A DNA stretch of 64,000 nt from Lasiosphaeris hirsuta (Eukaryota; Ascomycota; Sordariomycetes; Sordariales; Lasiosphaeriaceae): contig JAUKUA010000006.1 in assembly GCA_030549175.1 (NCBI GenBank), forward strand, positions 2,790,001-2,854,000, given 5' to 3'. Shown here piece by piece: positions 1-12,315 of this stretch; position 1 is the first letter of the stretch, and each line of letters begins with the position of its first letter. A program made the translations under genes and the position numbers. The notes beneath the pieces are model-generated. The model made no database searches and was not told the DNA's origin. It saw nothing but the letters and a program-made list of their open reading frames with translations.

Positions 1-905
1 GAGACTCTCAATAGCCTTGGACATATCCTCCCCAAGTCCCTCATAGTCCCTCAATATTTCCCTCATTGTTTCCATTTGCACACCACCAATATTCTTAATA
101 GCCTCATGCAGTTCCCTCTTGGTTCTAGATATCGCTCTTCCAAGCGCTTGCAAGTGACTATTGAGCCGATCGGACAGCCAAATGCCAGCTACTGTCTGGT
201 GAAGTGACCGGACCTCGTTTCTCGGATTGGGCTCAAGCCCGAAGAAGGTGGTCTCCGTCCGACGTTGGTTGAGAATATCCCTGATGATATTCATGGCCGA
301 CAGGTGGCTGCCGTCGTGGCGGGAGACACGGCTGCCCCGAGTAAACATCTTCTGCAATGCTGTATCTGGTAAAGCCTTGAAGAGTTGATGACCATCTCAC
401 TTTCCCGACTGCCCACAATGCTCTCCCATCGGTTTATAGCAAAAACGACAAACGGCAGTGTTGCCAACTCATACAGCCCGGAGAGGATGTGGGTATACAC
501 GATGTTTTCGTGTGATTTGTGGAGAACGTTATTGGCCGGGTAGAGATAGACGATGCCGCTCAGCTGTATGGAATTCTGAGAGATGGTGTAGAGCCAGAAG
601 ATAATATCCTTGAGAATCTCTATATCCAAGCTCGACTGACCTTCAATTGAGGGCACATCAACCAGGCGGACACGGCTCCCATTATACATCAAGGATGAGG
701 TTTCCAACTTGAGCCGACCCCCGCGTCTAATAACTCCGAGTCTCAGGTGCCTAGCGGAGATGCAGGCGGATTCAGCTTTGTTGAGGTTGATGACGCCGGA
801 AATGACACGTGAGATGAATTCCGTCTTTCCAGAACCCAGAGTGCCCATGACGAAGATGAAGCGATCGTCGGGGCTGTTCTTGTCAGACGTGGGGGTCGCA
901 ATCAA
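1..905 (-). pseudogene. P-loop GTPase-like (AIG1/G-domain type) gene, frameshifted, cut by window edge
   Basis: The minus-strand frame opening at 905 reads into a complete P-loop (GTLGSGKTEF) and a DxPS-type switch (LVDVPSIEG), then IVYLYP and FVVFAINRW. This order is typical of fungal G-domain proteins of unknown function. The frame opens on TTG directly after an acceptor-like cccag at 906-910, so the true start is probably in an unseen upstream exon. Near 391-400 the reading moves by one base: the first frame runs to SRESEMV, and continuity (LFKALPDTALQKMFTRGSRV, then LSDRLNSHLQALGRAI) resumes in another frame as a helical C-terminal region that runs off base 1. No plausible intron fits; GT..AG options there are only about 28-40 nt. 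It is a one-base frameshift, from decay or an assembly error. A broken paralogue lies just upstream. Confidence 0.6.
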
Positions 906-1356
906 GGCTGGGAAACACCTACCTATACTCGGAATCGTCTTGGTCTATCCTAGCACTAGTACTCGAAGGGTATACAACCTAACCCTTGTTTTTTTTTTAT
1001 ATATATATAGAGTGGGACTTTAAGCTGTTTGTCGTGCGCTTGCTGTGGCGGATAGGGGAAGTCTTGCTGGCGGTAGTTTGGAACCTCGTCAACCTGAAGC
1101 TGGCTTATGTTTCTTGAAGGCTGTGCCCCGCATTAGGCACCTAGCAGCGACAAGCACGGTGGCCTCGAAAGCGGCTTAAGAGGAAGAGGCTGAGAAGAAA
1201 AGATCTCAGGTGATGCAAAGTATTTTTGCAGATGTCAAATCCGCTGACTTCAGCCGCTATGGTTTTAGAAACAGAGTTACATTTGACTGGCTAATGAAGG
1301 CAAAGTCAAGATGAAGAACTGGCGGGAGGTATTGCTATCAGCTCGGGTGCGATCTT

Positions 1357-2290
1357 CTAATACTCGGCAGTCTTCTCGTCCCAGAGCTCACTGATCGATA
1401 TCTCGAGGACCTTCATGCTGCTGAGGATTTTTTGTTGGTATCTTTCTTGACTATATCGGTCAACCCTATAGTCTTCCGCTCTTTAGGGAATTTCTACCTC
1501 TTTACGGCAAGCTCGCCCCATATGTGCCGTACTGATTGAAAGCTGGGCGTGAAGCTGATTCCAGAGCCCGCGCGCTGCCTTCGTCTCCATAAGCATCTTG
1601 GCCCCGATTACTATTTCGCGCTGGTTCCTCATCACGATCGGCTAATATCGATGCTCGAGTATGTAGGCAACGGTGCCTATGGCTAATGAGATGATATTGT
1701 CATAGCAAAATGCGCGAGCCCCCCCCCCCTTTTCGGTCATGAGGTTCCAAATTTGGAGACCGACATCACTGAAGGCTTTACGCCAGTCCTCGGTATTACT
1801 CCCCGTGACACTATCCCTCCATCCCGTGACGGCAGCTGGGGGCGGCGGGCCAGGGAAGCAGAGATCAAGAAGTATTCGCAACATACGGCCGTTGCAGTCT
1901 CTAGTAATTGAGTCGTGGTCTTCGATAGGGACGAGGCAGATGATGCCGCTGACCTGGATTTTCTGTCGGGCGGGGGGGTTGCCGAGCCAGAAGACAACAA
2001 TCCTTGAGGGCGTGGGAGGAAACAAGCTGGTAACTCATCCATCGGCTGTCGAAATTCGGTGTGTCGATGAGGTGAACGCGTGCTCCGCTATGCAAGAACG
2101 GTAGGGTTGTAATGGTGCTTGTGGTGGGTGGGGCGCCAACGCTGCTAGATAACATCTTCAAGTTATCGTCAAATACCTCCTCGGTGCTGCTGCTAGCGGC
2201 TCTTGATATGAATTCATGCTTGTTGGACCCCGCGACGCCGACTACAAGAAATGAAGGCATCGTCTGGACTGGGATGTTCGTCAAACACAA
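1357..2290 (-). pseudogene. Degenerate paralogue of the P-loop GTPase-like gene
   Basis: From an ATG at about 2260 the minus strand reads PSFLVVGVAGSNKHEFISRA, then HLIDTPNFDS, parallel to the gene at 1-905. The Walker A motif is damaged: GSNKHE replaces GSGKTE, losing the second glycine and the Thr/Ser that binds magnesium. After about 2030 homology shifts frame (IQVSGIICLVPIE matches IQLSGIVYLYPAN in the neighbour). It then meets in-frame stops at 1642-1644 and 1483-1485, while recognisable helical sequence (AKMLMETKAARGLWNQLHAQ) continues to a stop at 1357-1359. At least one frameshift, two stops and a dead P-loop make this a pseudogene. Tandem arrangement with the 1-905 gene suggests local duplication followed by decay. 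Confidence 0.6.
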
Positions 2291-2299
2291 AAGACGAGT

Positions 2300-3290
2300 A
2301 TTGCATTGTTACAACACAGCACATATCCAAACTCGCAATCCGAGTCTTGGAGGTCGTGGATTCCTTCTTCACGACACGGAACTCTCGTGACTTGGTCCAG
2401 TCATGCTCACCAACTGCGAGGGGTTGAAGGTGGGAGACGAATGCCACCTTTTTCGCGATGCGGAGCGGAGTGCTGTTGTGTTCCTTGGCCTCAGGTCTCA
2501 TTGCGGCAGGTGGCGCCGACGTGCCCTGCAAATCGAGAAAAAGCAATCAGACAGAGGCTGCGGCGCTCGAGCCCAAGGAAACCGCAACGCAACAGCACCA
2601 AGGCACCTTTTCGACTTCAAGCTGTTGAAACAATATCAATCAGCATCGGTATGGCTGGCCTGCCGATACCCGAAGCCATTGCTGCATACGCCGACGTCAT
2701 GGGAAACCAGCTGGCATCAGACCAGGTCCTACGCGCGGACCAGTGCAGGGTGTTTCGTCCGAACCGTGGATAAACAGCAGCTGCTGCCAGAATTGGCACA
2801 AGAAACGTCGATTTAGGAAATCGGCGGCGTCTTATCTCATCCGGACCGCGCGGATGCGGGCACTGAGTAACAGGGCCTTTACAGGGGCTGTCGCATCATT
2901 CGATTCGTCGACTCGTTTTCTTGCTGGCGATGCCTCGGCAGCCCGCCTTGCCTTGCTTAATAAAGGCTCGACGAGTCGCTCTCTCTACCCAAAAAAGAAC
3001 ATGTTTTTGTTGCCGCAGAAGGCCCAAACCGTGCCCAAATTGTCCTTTTAAATCTCCCAACACGCCAGGTACGGACATGTAGCGATCTGTAAAGTAACTT
3101 GACGACGAAAAATGGCCCAAACTCGCAAGTTCCTGAACTATCCGGATCCGTTAAAGGGGTACGCGACCTTCCCCATCCCTCACATCCCCCCAATCCGCAG
3201 CCAAGAGCCCGACAACTAATTCTTATCAACTTCTCGCCAACACAGTCCGGATATTCCATACAAAAATGAACGCACGCCAAACCCCGCCCT
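2300..3290. other. Intergenic stretch, no gene recognised
   Basis: Open frames of about 100-155 codons exist on both strands, but none shows a family motif, convincing splice structure or compositional bias. The last 100 bases before 3298 probably hold the promoter and 5' leader of the amidase gene. Confidence 0.4.
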
Positions 3291-3297
3291 TCGGGGC

Positions 3298-5088
3298 ATG
3301 GTGCTCATTGCGGCCGCTTTCTTGTATGTATCCCTTCTCTGATCTGCCCACAAGTGCCCCGAATCTCACCACTCTTACAGCATGGAATCCTTCCGCTTTC
3401 TCCGCGAGACGATCTGGCGCAACGCCGGGTTTGGCTCTCTGCGGGCAATTGTAAGTCATATCGAAGACTATGAGCCCTGGTTTGAGCCTCGGGTTGTGCT
3501 GTTATCCGAGTCCGAGGACTCCAATGTTGAATCCGGGGGAGCTGCCGGTCAGGAGGTGGCTGCCCTAGATGCCGAGTCAAAACTGGCACCTCGCGCTGTC
3601 TACCCGGAAGCCAAGTACTACTCGGTAGCCGACTACCGCGACCTGTATCTCTCAGGGGCTCTAACCCCCACTGAAGTGGCGGCCGTCCTGCTGCCGCTTA
3701 TCCGTCGCGATGTCCCCAGCCCCAGCGAGCACTCGAAAGCTTGGTTCGGAACCAACGTCGAGAAGGCCATGGCTGCAGCAAGGGAGTCTACCCTGCGGTA
3801 CAAGGAGAACTGCTCACTGGGGCCCCTAGATGGCGTTCCCACCGCAGTCAAGGACGAGTACGACATCAGAGGCTACCGGACCTGTCTCGGGTCCAAGAAT
3901 ACTTACGCCGGCGCCGAGGACGACATCGAGACCACGTGGTGCGTCCAGAAGCTCGAGGCCGCTGGCGCCATGATTCTTGGCAAGCTGTCGATGCACGAGT
4001 TCGGTCTGGACACGACCGGCAATAACCCTATCTACGAGACGCCCCGGAACCCCTTTAACCCTAATTATTATACCGGCGGTAGCTCCTCGGGGACCGGCTA
4101 CGCCGTCAGCACCGGCCTGATCCCCATCGGTCTCGGCAGCGACGGGGGCGGGTCGATCCGTATTCCAGCCGCCCTGTGCGGCATCTTCGGCCTCAAGCCC
4201 ACCCACGGCCGCCTCTCCTTCAAGCCGGGCCAAAACCACTGCGTGACGTGCGCCTGCCTCGGGCCCATCGCATCCGATGTGGCCTCGCTGGCGACCGTCT
4301 TCGAAATAATCGCCGCCCCGCACCCGACCTCCGCCTTCCCAACCCTCTCCCCCCTCTCCCTGGCCGCCCCGACCCAGAAACTCCTCGGCATCCCGGCCGT
4401 CTGGTTCGCCCAATCCACACCCGCGATCCAAACCCTGTGCAACACCTTCATCCGCACCCTCGTCACCTCCCACGGTTACACAGCCGTGCCCATCACCATC
4501 CCCTTCCTCCCGCAGGGCCAGATCGCGCACGCGCTGACAGTGCTCAGCGACGCAGCTACGCTCCTCCCCGACACGGCGGGGCTGACGCCCGCCAACCGGA
4601 TCCTGCTCGCGCTGGGCCGCGTGACGCCCTCGACCGATTACCTCCTGGCGCAGAAGCTCCGCCGGCTGCTGATGCAGCACCTGGCGTGGCTGTGGCGCGA
4701 GCATCCGGGGCTGCTGATCCTGACGCCCACGACGAGCTGCGAGGGGTGGCCGATCCGCGGGGGGGCCGCCGAGCTGCGGTACGGCGTCAACGACGGCGAC
4801 ACCACTCTCCAATCCATGGAGTACGTGTGGCTGGCCAACTTCTGCGGGCTGCCGAGCATCTCGGTGCCGGCGGGCTTCGTGCCGCCTGCGCGGAGCGTGG
4901 GGGGCGGCCGGGCGGCCGGGCGGCCGGGCGAGGTGCCCGTCGGGTTGATGGCGACCGGGGAGTGGTGTGCCGAGGAGGGGCTGTTGCGGTTCGCGGCGGT
5001 GGCGGAGGAGGTGGGGGCCGGGCTGAGGAGGCGCCCCCCTGGTTGGGTTGATGTTGTGCAGAGGGCGAGTGAGGCCAAGGGGAGCTGA
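3298..5088 (+). CDS. Amidase-signature family enzyme, N-terminally anchored
   Basis: Predicted exons are 3298-3323 and 3381-5088. Intron 3324-3380 runs from GTATGT to TTACAG and joins MVLIAAAF in frame to MESFRFLRE. The second ATG (3382) is an alternative start giving 568 aa. The amidase-signature catalytic triad is visible (numbering from 3382): Lys157 in GVPTAVKDEYD, the cis-Ser near 235 in TGGSSSGTGY, and the nucleophile Ser258 in GSDGGGSIRIPAA. This family hydrolyses amide bonds (fatty-acid amides, small amides, sometimes secondary-metabolite precursors); the substrate here is unknown. The hydrophobic N-terminus suggests membrane association or a signal anchor. The C-terminal third is GC-rich with Ala/Gly/Arg-rich linkers. 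It is convergent with the HECT ligase gene. The catalytic assignment is solid; the first exon is an inference. Confidence 0.88.
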
Positions 5089-6122
5089 GTTGTGCGGTTG
5101 GGGTTTTGCGGGAGGGGGCTTCTCCCCTCGAGTGGGGCGGACATGTTCCGGGTGCATATCCGCTGGGCGTGAAGAAGGGCCCCGTCTAGACGGCGGGGCT
5201 GGAGTGGGAGAGGAAAAGAAGGGGGGGGCTGGGGCTGAAAGAGAGAGCCGAACACCAAAACACAATCGATTACCACCCATAATATTCCCGGGTTCCAGCT
5301 TTTCATTATTTTGCCAGATTAGACATATACCCATGGGCTTGAATCGTTGAATGGCAATACTTAGGACGTCGGTGCTGGGCAAGGAAATGAAGTATGTGCT
5401 TGCCCACAATTTAATTGTCTTGAAACTCGTCCTCTCAGTCAACCAACTTGCCCCCCCCCCCCCCAAAGTACAACACATCAAATCATCACATCGACACTAA
5501 CGCACTTACCCCTATACAAGTCACAAACACTCCCACAATCGAAAAAAAAAAAACGCAACCAGGTTTGCCAATCTATCTGCGAATGAGTCCAATCATAACA
5601 TCAACACAGCGGCAAGCACCAAAACACACCGCCCCTTTCGCTTTTCCCCCTTTCCACCTCAACGATACATCCCTCTCGTTAATCCATTGGCCTCCTCCTG
5701 CTCTTCCAAAAATCGCTAATAGCTACCCGCATACGTGGGCAACCAAGATAAAATAGAACCAAATTCACCTGTACCGTCCACCTGACCGCCCGCCAGTTTC
5801 TCCGCCGGTCCGAACCCCCACCCCTCCTGTAGTTTTTGTTGCTTGGCAAAGACAAAGACAGACCACTCCGAAGATTCGAAAGAGAAGAAAAAGAACCATG
5901 TGGATGCCTCGTGAAATATGTTTTTCTTTGGACCTCTGGGAAATCAGAGTGCCCCCACCACGCCATCCATGCTGTGTCGTACTCATTCATATGTAACACT
6001 AGCCGAGCGTGCAGCTGGCCGTGCAAGGAGAGCAGCGCAAGAGAATTTGTTGATCAAAACAGGATTATTAGGTACATGAATCATAACATGCGGCCGCTTT
6101 CTTCTTTGCTTTCCTCTTGCCT
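5089..6122. other. Convergent intergenic region with homopolymer runs
   Basis: This is the space between the 3' ends of the amidase (plus) and HECT ligase (minus) genes. It holds a poly-C run near 5451-5464, an A-run near 5543-5553 and pyrimidine-rich sequence, probably including both 3' UTRs. No coding sequence is supported. Confidence 0.5.
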
Positions 6123-9100
6123 TCAAGACAAGTGGAATGCTCCCTGGCCCTCTCTGATGGCTGTAAAGAGCCGGTTTCTCAAAACTCCGATATCTGTGTA
6201 GTCGGGCAATTTCAGATAGTTGACACATGTCATGACGCTGGGCAGGTAGTCGTCCGAGGCGTAGGGCGCCTCACTCGGCTTGCACACCACGGTAAACATT
6301 GGTGTCAAACTCCGGAAACCTGTTAAAAAAAAAAGGTTAGCTATTAATTCGAGAGGCATTGAGGGGCATACGGATACATACCGCCAATCGGTAGTTTGGG
6401 ACTGCCGGTCGTAAACTGCAGGAAGTCGCGACGCTCTGGAGGAGTGAGCTCGCTCATTGTCTGCAGCAGGTTTTTGACGCTCTTGCTGTCCATGTTGTAG
6501 CCATGGTCTGCCTTTACGGAATCCATAAGGGCTGGCAAGGGCTGTTAGCACATGGTCATCTCTAAAAAGGACTAGGAGATGCACTCACTTTCAAGAGACC
6601 AATCTTCGTCTACCCGCCCGAAGAGGCTGCACAGTTCATCGGGTGTAAAGGCGCTAAGAGCCGAGTACGGGAAGACCTGCGAAAAGCCGGCCTGGAATGC
6701 ATCAACCTGACGACGGACACCGCTGCCTAGTGTCATATCGATAACCTTCTCTAGGTAGAGGTCAACGTTGTCGATTGTCAGACGCGTTTGCGACCCGTTG
6801 GGAATCAGCTCGATCTCTGGGTAGCCGGGTAAAGTAAAGTCGAGGTAGAGGTCGTCAATCTTGATCTTATCAACTATGATGTCCTCGGTGTCTGCGACCT
6901 TTTGAGCTGCGCTTCGAGCTGGGTCCTCGTCGATTTCCTTTTTGGCGAGTGCAAACTTCTTGATCGTCATCAATGACCTTGCGATGACAGGGTCAACAGA
7001 CTTAATCGCACCAAGGGATGGGCGGACGGCGGTCAACTCGTCGCCAATACGGAAAAAGATCGGGTTAAAGTTGATATCGATGATGCGTGAGTCGATCATC
7101 GACCTCGCAACAAATTTTCCTAGCATTTTGAACAGAAGGAGGATCTTCTCGCCCTCCTCTGATGACGCAAATTCGTCGCCAAGGGGACGGGGGAACAGGC
7201 CGTTTTGGCCAGAGACGAACTCGTCATCTCCATTGGGGTCATTGTCACGCCACAGCTTGAGCTTCTTCTTGGAAAACTCCTTCGAAACTGTTGAGTAAAA
7301 CTCAAGCGTGGGGCCAAGGCCAGTACCGACTTCCTCGAAGTACTCGACTTCAAGAATGCTTTGTGAAGCCCCATAGAGCTCCATGACCTTGACGGCCGAC
7401 TCGAGAATCTTAGAGCGAGATATGCGCACCTTTTGCCGCTGGAGGCGGCCGAGGAACGGCCGCTCGTCCCGGCGATCTCTTCGTGTCTCCTCCTGAGACT
7501 GGGCGTTCTGCCAGCGACTCATAGATCTGGCGTAGCCAAATGAGGTGGACTGCAGGAAGAGATGGCGCGTCTCAAAAGGAAACAAGAAGGGATAGAGTCT
7601 TGCAAGATCCTCGCTCCAGCTAGGAAGGCAGTTGCTCGCCACAATGAGAGGTTCCTCCAGCTGGCGATTGAGCTTGGCCGTAAGCTTTGTGTTGACAAAT
7701 TGTGAAAGCGGCTCGATGTTGAGCTTGAGAATCTCCTTGTTTTCGACGAGGACATCGTCAATGTTGGCATTCAGGTCATGAAGCTTCTTGAGCAAGCGGA
7801 GAATGGATGCGGTGGTTGGGTACTTGGCCAAGGACCCGGGCGTGCCACCGTCTTCCGTCTCGGAAGACGCGTCAAAAGCCGAGGCAAATGCTATAGATTC
7901 AGCGGGAGGTGGCCCGGGGACGCGCTTGAACTTGATAGAGTGCACCGCCGACCAGATATTACGGGTGAGATGGTCTTCTACGGAAGAACCAGAAGTGTGA
8001 ACAGCGCGATAGATTGTTGTCTCGTTCGGGATGACCTTTCCGTCGAGGCTGAACTCAATGTGCCAGTCCTGAGACGCATTTTGAATGGCTGCAGAATATG
8101 ACATCGGTCGTGTGGATGCAGGAGGCGTAGGCGTGCTTTGGAGTGCAGCAATCAACGCACTTCCTCGGCTGGGGAGCGCTGTGGAAGACCGCGAATGGGA
8201 GGGTGTAGGAACACGGGTGCCGTCCTCCTTACGAGCGGTGATCTTGCCTCCCGCAGCTACTTCCAGGTTCACGGCCGATGGGTCGGGCGTCGGCACGTCC
8301 TCCTCCATCCCCTCGTCGAGATCACGCACAACGCTGAGGGCACTGCCCTCGCCCATCTCCTCATCGTCCGAGAGCTGCTTCTCGTCGGCACACTCGAGCG
8401 CGTCCTCAAGGTCGTCTTCCTCACCTGGAGGTGGCCGAGGGGGCAGGGCCTCCGATGCTGCTTGCCGCCGTGCCGACCGACGCAAACCAGCCTTCTCCCT
8501 CGACGACGAAGGCTCTGGTGTCGCTGGCGTCTCAGGGGCCGGTTGAGACCGGGACTTGGATTTCCGCGACGACCGTGAGCCCGACGAGGGTTGAGAAGGT
8601 GCAGCCGGCGGAGGTGGCGCTGGGGTAGATTGCCCAGAAGACGGCATTCGCTCCGCAAGCCTGGCGGCCGCAGCGGACAGTGGCAGACCTGATCCAGCCA
8701 TCGCGGCGAGCGCTCTCGATACGGCATCTCTCCTAGAGGCTCCCCTAGGGCGCTCCGAAAGGTTGATCCGCGGGCGAAGGTAGTCGTCCAGGGCCTTGAA
8801 AGTAGTGATGGCGTGAATAGAGACCATGATGTTACGATACGGCCGAGGAATATCAGAGTCATCGTCGGCCACTAGTTTTAGGCGGATTTGCTTTGCCAGC
8901 ATGGATGCTGCACTGCTTCGGTTGCCGTCGAATGAGTTGTGGTGAACAGTGAGGACTTCAAAATGCTCTGACCTGCTAAGCAGGTCTTGGAGTTTGTGGA
9001 TCATAACACTGAGAGGCGTCGCGGGAGAGTCCGCTGTGGCTGTCTTGGGCTTCGATTTGACGTTGTATCCCATAAAAACTTGGAGGAAGGCAGATTGCGC

Positions 9101-12100
9101 AGCAACGGCTAGTTCCTCATCGGGGTTGCTAAAGACCTCCTCAAGAACGCGAACAATGCCGGATGCAAGTAACTCTGCACTCGTGACACTCTCCAGCACG
9201 TCAGAGTCGAAGTAAGACGCCAGTCTGACGAAGAGATTAGAGCCGGTCTCCGTCGTCAAAATGCCCGAGGTGCGATGCAAATAAAAGGCCTCGATGTCAG
9301 TAGATAGGGCCGAGAGATTCGTGAGGATCTTAGCCGCCTTCTTCTTCATGCTCTTGCCTTGCTTCTCGGTCTCGTGCAGGTCGAGGAATTTCCTTGCAGC
9401 TTCCGCAATCCTCGACTTCATCGACGGAAAGTCGGAAACGATGTGTCGAGGAGGTCCGTCGATGGACATGGTTGAGCCTTCGGAACTAACGGGAGAGCCC
9501 GACATTTCATCGCCGTGATTGTCATTCTCGTGCTCGTTCTCGTTTTCATTCTCGTCGTCTTCCTCCTCGTCTTCGTCCGAAGTATGATGCGAGCGGTCTT
9601 CATCTTCATCATCCTCATCCTCGCCGCCCTCGTCCTCTGCTTCCACTTCCGAATCATTTTGCTCCAGCGACTGATCCGCCACCTCTACCGAAGAGCTACC
9701 TTCTGCTTCGGGCTCGACCTCCAGTTCAGGTTCGCGAATTGGCTCGGTAGGCTCACCGGCTGCGGCCTTGATCTCGGGTTCGGTGTCGACAGCAAGTTTG
9801 GCAATCTCGGAGATCACACCTTCGCGGTAGAGCTGATAGCGGTAGACGTTGTCAATACGGCTCATCAACAGCTCGGTAGCTTGCAGAGCAAACATAACGA
9901 GTGATGGGTGATCTTGTTGAGAAAGAATCGATGCCAAAAATGATGCATAGGGAACGGCTTTGAGAGCCTCTATCAGTATGCCCTCATCCAGGTTCGACAG
10001 CATTTTGAGTTGAGCAGTCAAGACCTTCTGGCGAACGGTGAGGTTGACTGTGCTTGAAAATGCATCTGTAAGAGTCGGGAAGAGGATGAGGGCAAATCGT
10101 CGAACTTCATCCTTGCAACCCTCCAAGAGTTCGAGTCGCTTCTCGTTCGAAGTCTTCTTTCGAGAACCAAGCGAGGACGGCGTGATGGGCTCTGTTGGTG
10201 AGCTCATGTCAACGAAGTCGCCTGAGGCGGGATCTGCTGATTTTGGAAGGCTCGGCAAGAGCTCACAGATGACGTTGAGCGTTTCGATGATTTGTTCACG
10301 GGGCCTGTGGATCAGAGCCTGCATGATGAGAACACTGTCCAGCCTCGAGGCGATATCATCTGTGCCGCTGGGAGGCGAGACGCCAGTGAGGATCTGATAT
10401 AGCGTCTCGACCACATTCATCTTGAAGAGCTCGGCCGAGAGACGTGGACTCGCACGAGCGGTAAAAGCGAGGACGCGAAGAAATTGTGTATGAATATGAG
10501 GGCCGATAAGGTTGGTCGTGCCAGGGAGCAGCAAACGCAGGATCGCCTTCAGCAGATCGACGCTCACCAACTCCTCCAACTTTTGAGAGTGGTATTTAAA
10601 GCTCTCAACGATGCGGGTAACGCAAAGCGAGGCTTGCTCAACAACGCGCTGGTCGTTGCTTCCCAATACATTCAGCAGCGTGGGCATAACATCCCGAATA
10701 ACAGGAAACGAATCCTCGGGGATATTGCGGCAGCAGTTCGCCGCCGTGGTAACGGCAACCCGCTGTGTGCTAGTAGCAAAAAACTCGAGGAAGGAGAGGC
10801 ATGCAGTCAAGCCGCCTTCGCGGACAATGCTCGTAGGATACTCGACCGAAATCTTCTCCAAGGTGCTCAGTGCTTGTTCAGCCAAATCAATGAACGAAAT
10901 TTCAAGGAGCTTCTGGCAGAGAACAGGAACAGCCCCCCCGTAGACAACGTTAGCAGTACTCGCCGGAAGAGCTTCCATAAGGTTTGCAAGGCATCGGCAG
11001 GCCAATAGCATAATCTCGGGATTGTCCTCTCCCGTAAGATCATTTGTCTGCATCAACGCCACCAACTCTTTCACAAATGAATCGGGCGAGAAGTGCCCCG
11101 ACAGGTTGTCTTCGTTGGAAACCAAGAGAATCTCCGAGAGCTCCTGCAGTGCGATCAGCTGGATTGTGGGGTCGTCTTTTTGTCGGAGATTGCTCAGAAG
11201 CTCCCTCAGGCGCGAAGACATGCCCGATACTATTCCGGTCAAGGCCCTCAGTGTGCTCGATAAGCCATGCACGGGGCCGCCAGGGCCGCCAAACCCACCA
11301 AATGGATCATCGTCGTCCTCGCCATCATACCGGCCGTGCTCGTCTTCGTCGTCGTTATCGTCACTATCTTCTTGGGGGTTGTCCTCCGGGGGGGGCGGGG
11401 GAGGAGGCGGAGGCGGTGCTGAAGACTCCTTCTCGTGCTCTTCAGTCCCACCCATAACGACATCCTGATTGAGAGCGTCGTTGGGTATCCTCTTGGACCG
11501 CCGACTCGAGGAGGAAGCTGGTGCGGCTAAATCGTCTTTGGGACGCAGGGTAAGATTTAGGACAGGTTCGGATGGAGGCTGTCCAGACATACCTTGACCA
11601 GCCTGTGCAGCCTTCTTGTGCCGACTCGACCGTCTGCTAGATGAGGCCGAGACCGGGTTGTCTGAGAGGTTAGCGGGGCCTGCTGGTGCTCTATATATCT
11701 CGTCAGTAACCGTCCTAGACCAAGGGGGCTAGGTCAGAGGGCCAACGCACTCCGGGCTCGACATCGTCGCGGGAGCCTTGCCCTTCCTGCGACGTGCTGA
11801 TGTAGAAGATGCCGGAGCTTGCACTGGTGTGGGCGGCGGTGGTGGTGGCTGCGGGGAAGCCTGTGTCACTCGCTGACGCTTAGAGCGACGAGCTGTAGTG
11901 GGAGTCTCGGCAGCAGCTTCGGGGGGGCTCGAGTCTGGGTTGGTCTTTCGCTTCCTTCTCGAGGGTGGGGCTGGAGTCTGCACGGGCGGCGAAGCTGCTG
12001 TCGCAGGGATGGTAGCAGCGACGGCGGCGGCGGCAACGGCAGTCGAGCTCGAGACTGCCTGACTCGCTGCTTGACGGGCGGACGAGCGGGTAACTCTAGT

Positions 12101-12106
12101 CGACAT
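6123..12106 (-). CDS. ufd4: HECT-type E3 ubiquitin ligase, Ufd4/TRIP12 family
   Basis: Four exons fit: 12106-11751, 11690-6589, 6531-6382 and 6319-6123, all with GT..AG introns of about 57-62 nt that keep frame (SLE joins TLMDS; LPIGG joins FRSLTP). The protein is about 1,935 aa. The N-terminus is Ala/Pro/Ser-rich and basic. Armadillo/HEAT-like helices follow (GMSSRLRELLSNLRQKDDP onward), then a strongly acidic stretch and a Ser/Pro/Arg-rich linker. The C-terminal HECT domain ends in LPSVMTCVNYLKLPDY, whose Cys is the catalytic thioester residue. In yeast Ufd4 drives ubiquitin-fusion degradation and N-degron turnover with Ubr1. The C-terminal HECT lobe is split over three exons, so single-ORF calling would lose the catalytic cysteine. 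Upstream lie a 31-base T run (12284-12314) and no obvious TATA box. Confidence 0.93.
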
Positions 12107-12278
12107 GAGTAAATATTTGCCTGTGTTTCATGAGGCTTGAGATTTGTGTGGAGGAGAGAGGATTGTGGAGGCAAGGTAGAAAGGAAAGGGCGCGGGCTGG
12201 AGTGGAGTTGTCGTGGTGTAGAGCAGGCTGTTCTTTTTCGGTTTATTGAAGGTCAGCGCCGCGCTGCTGCGAAACTTT

Positions 12279-12315
<37 letters not shown>

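Noticed and set aside
2306..2816. Two overlapping plus-strand ORFs of 137-155 codons
   Set aside because: Cys/Arg-rich, without motifs, and partly antisense to the upstream flank of the GTPase pseudogene.
3826..5481. 551-codon minus-strand frame opposite the amidase
   Set aside because: Antisense shadow of a GC-rich coding exon; Arg/Gly/Asp/His composition and no motif.
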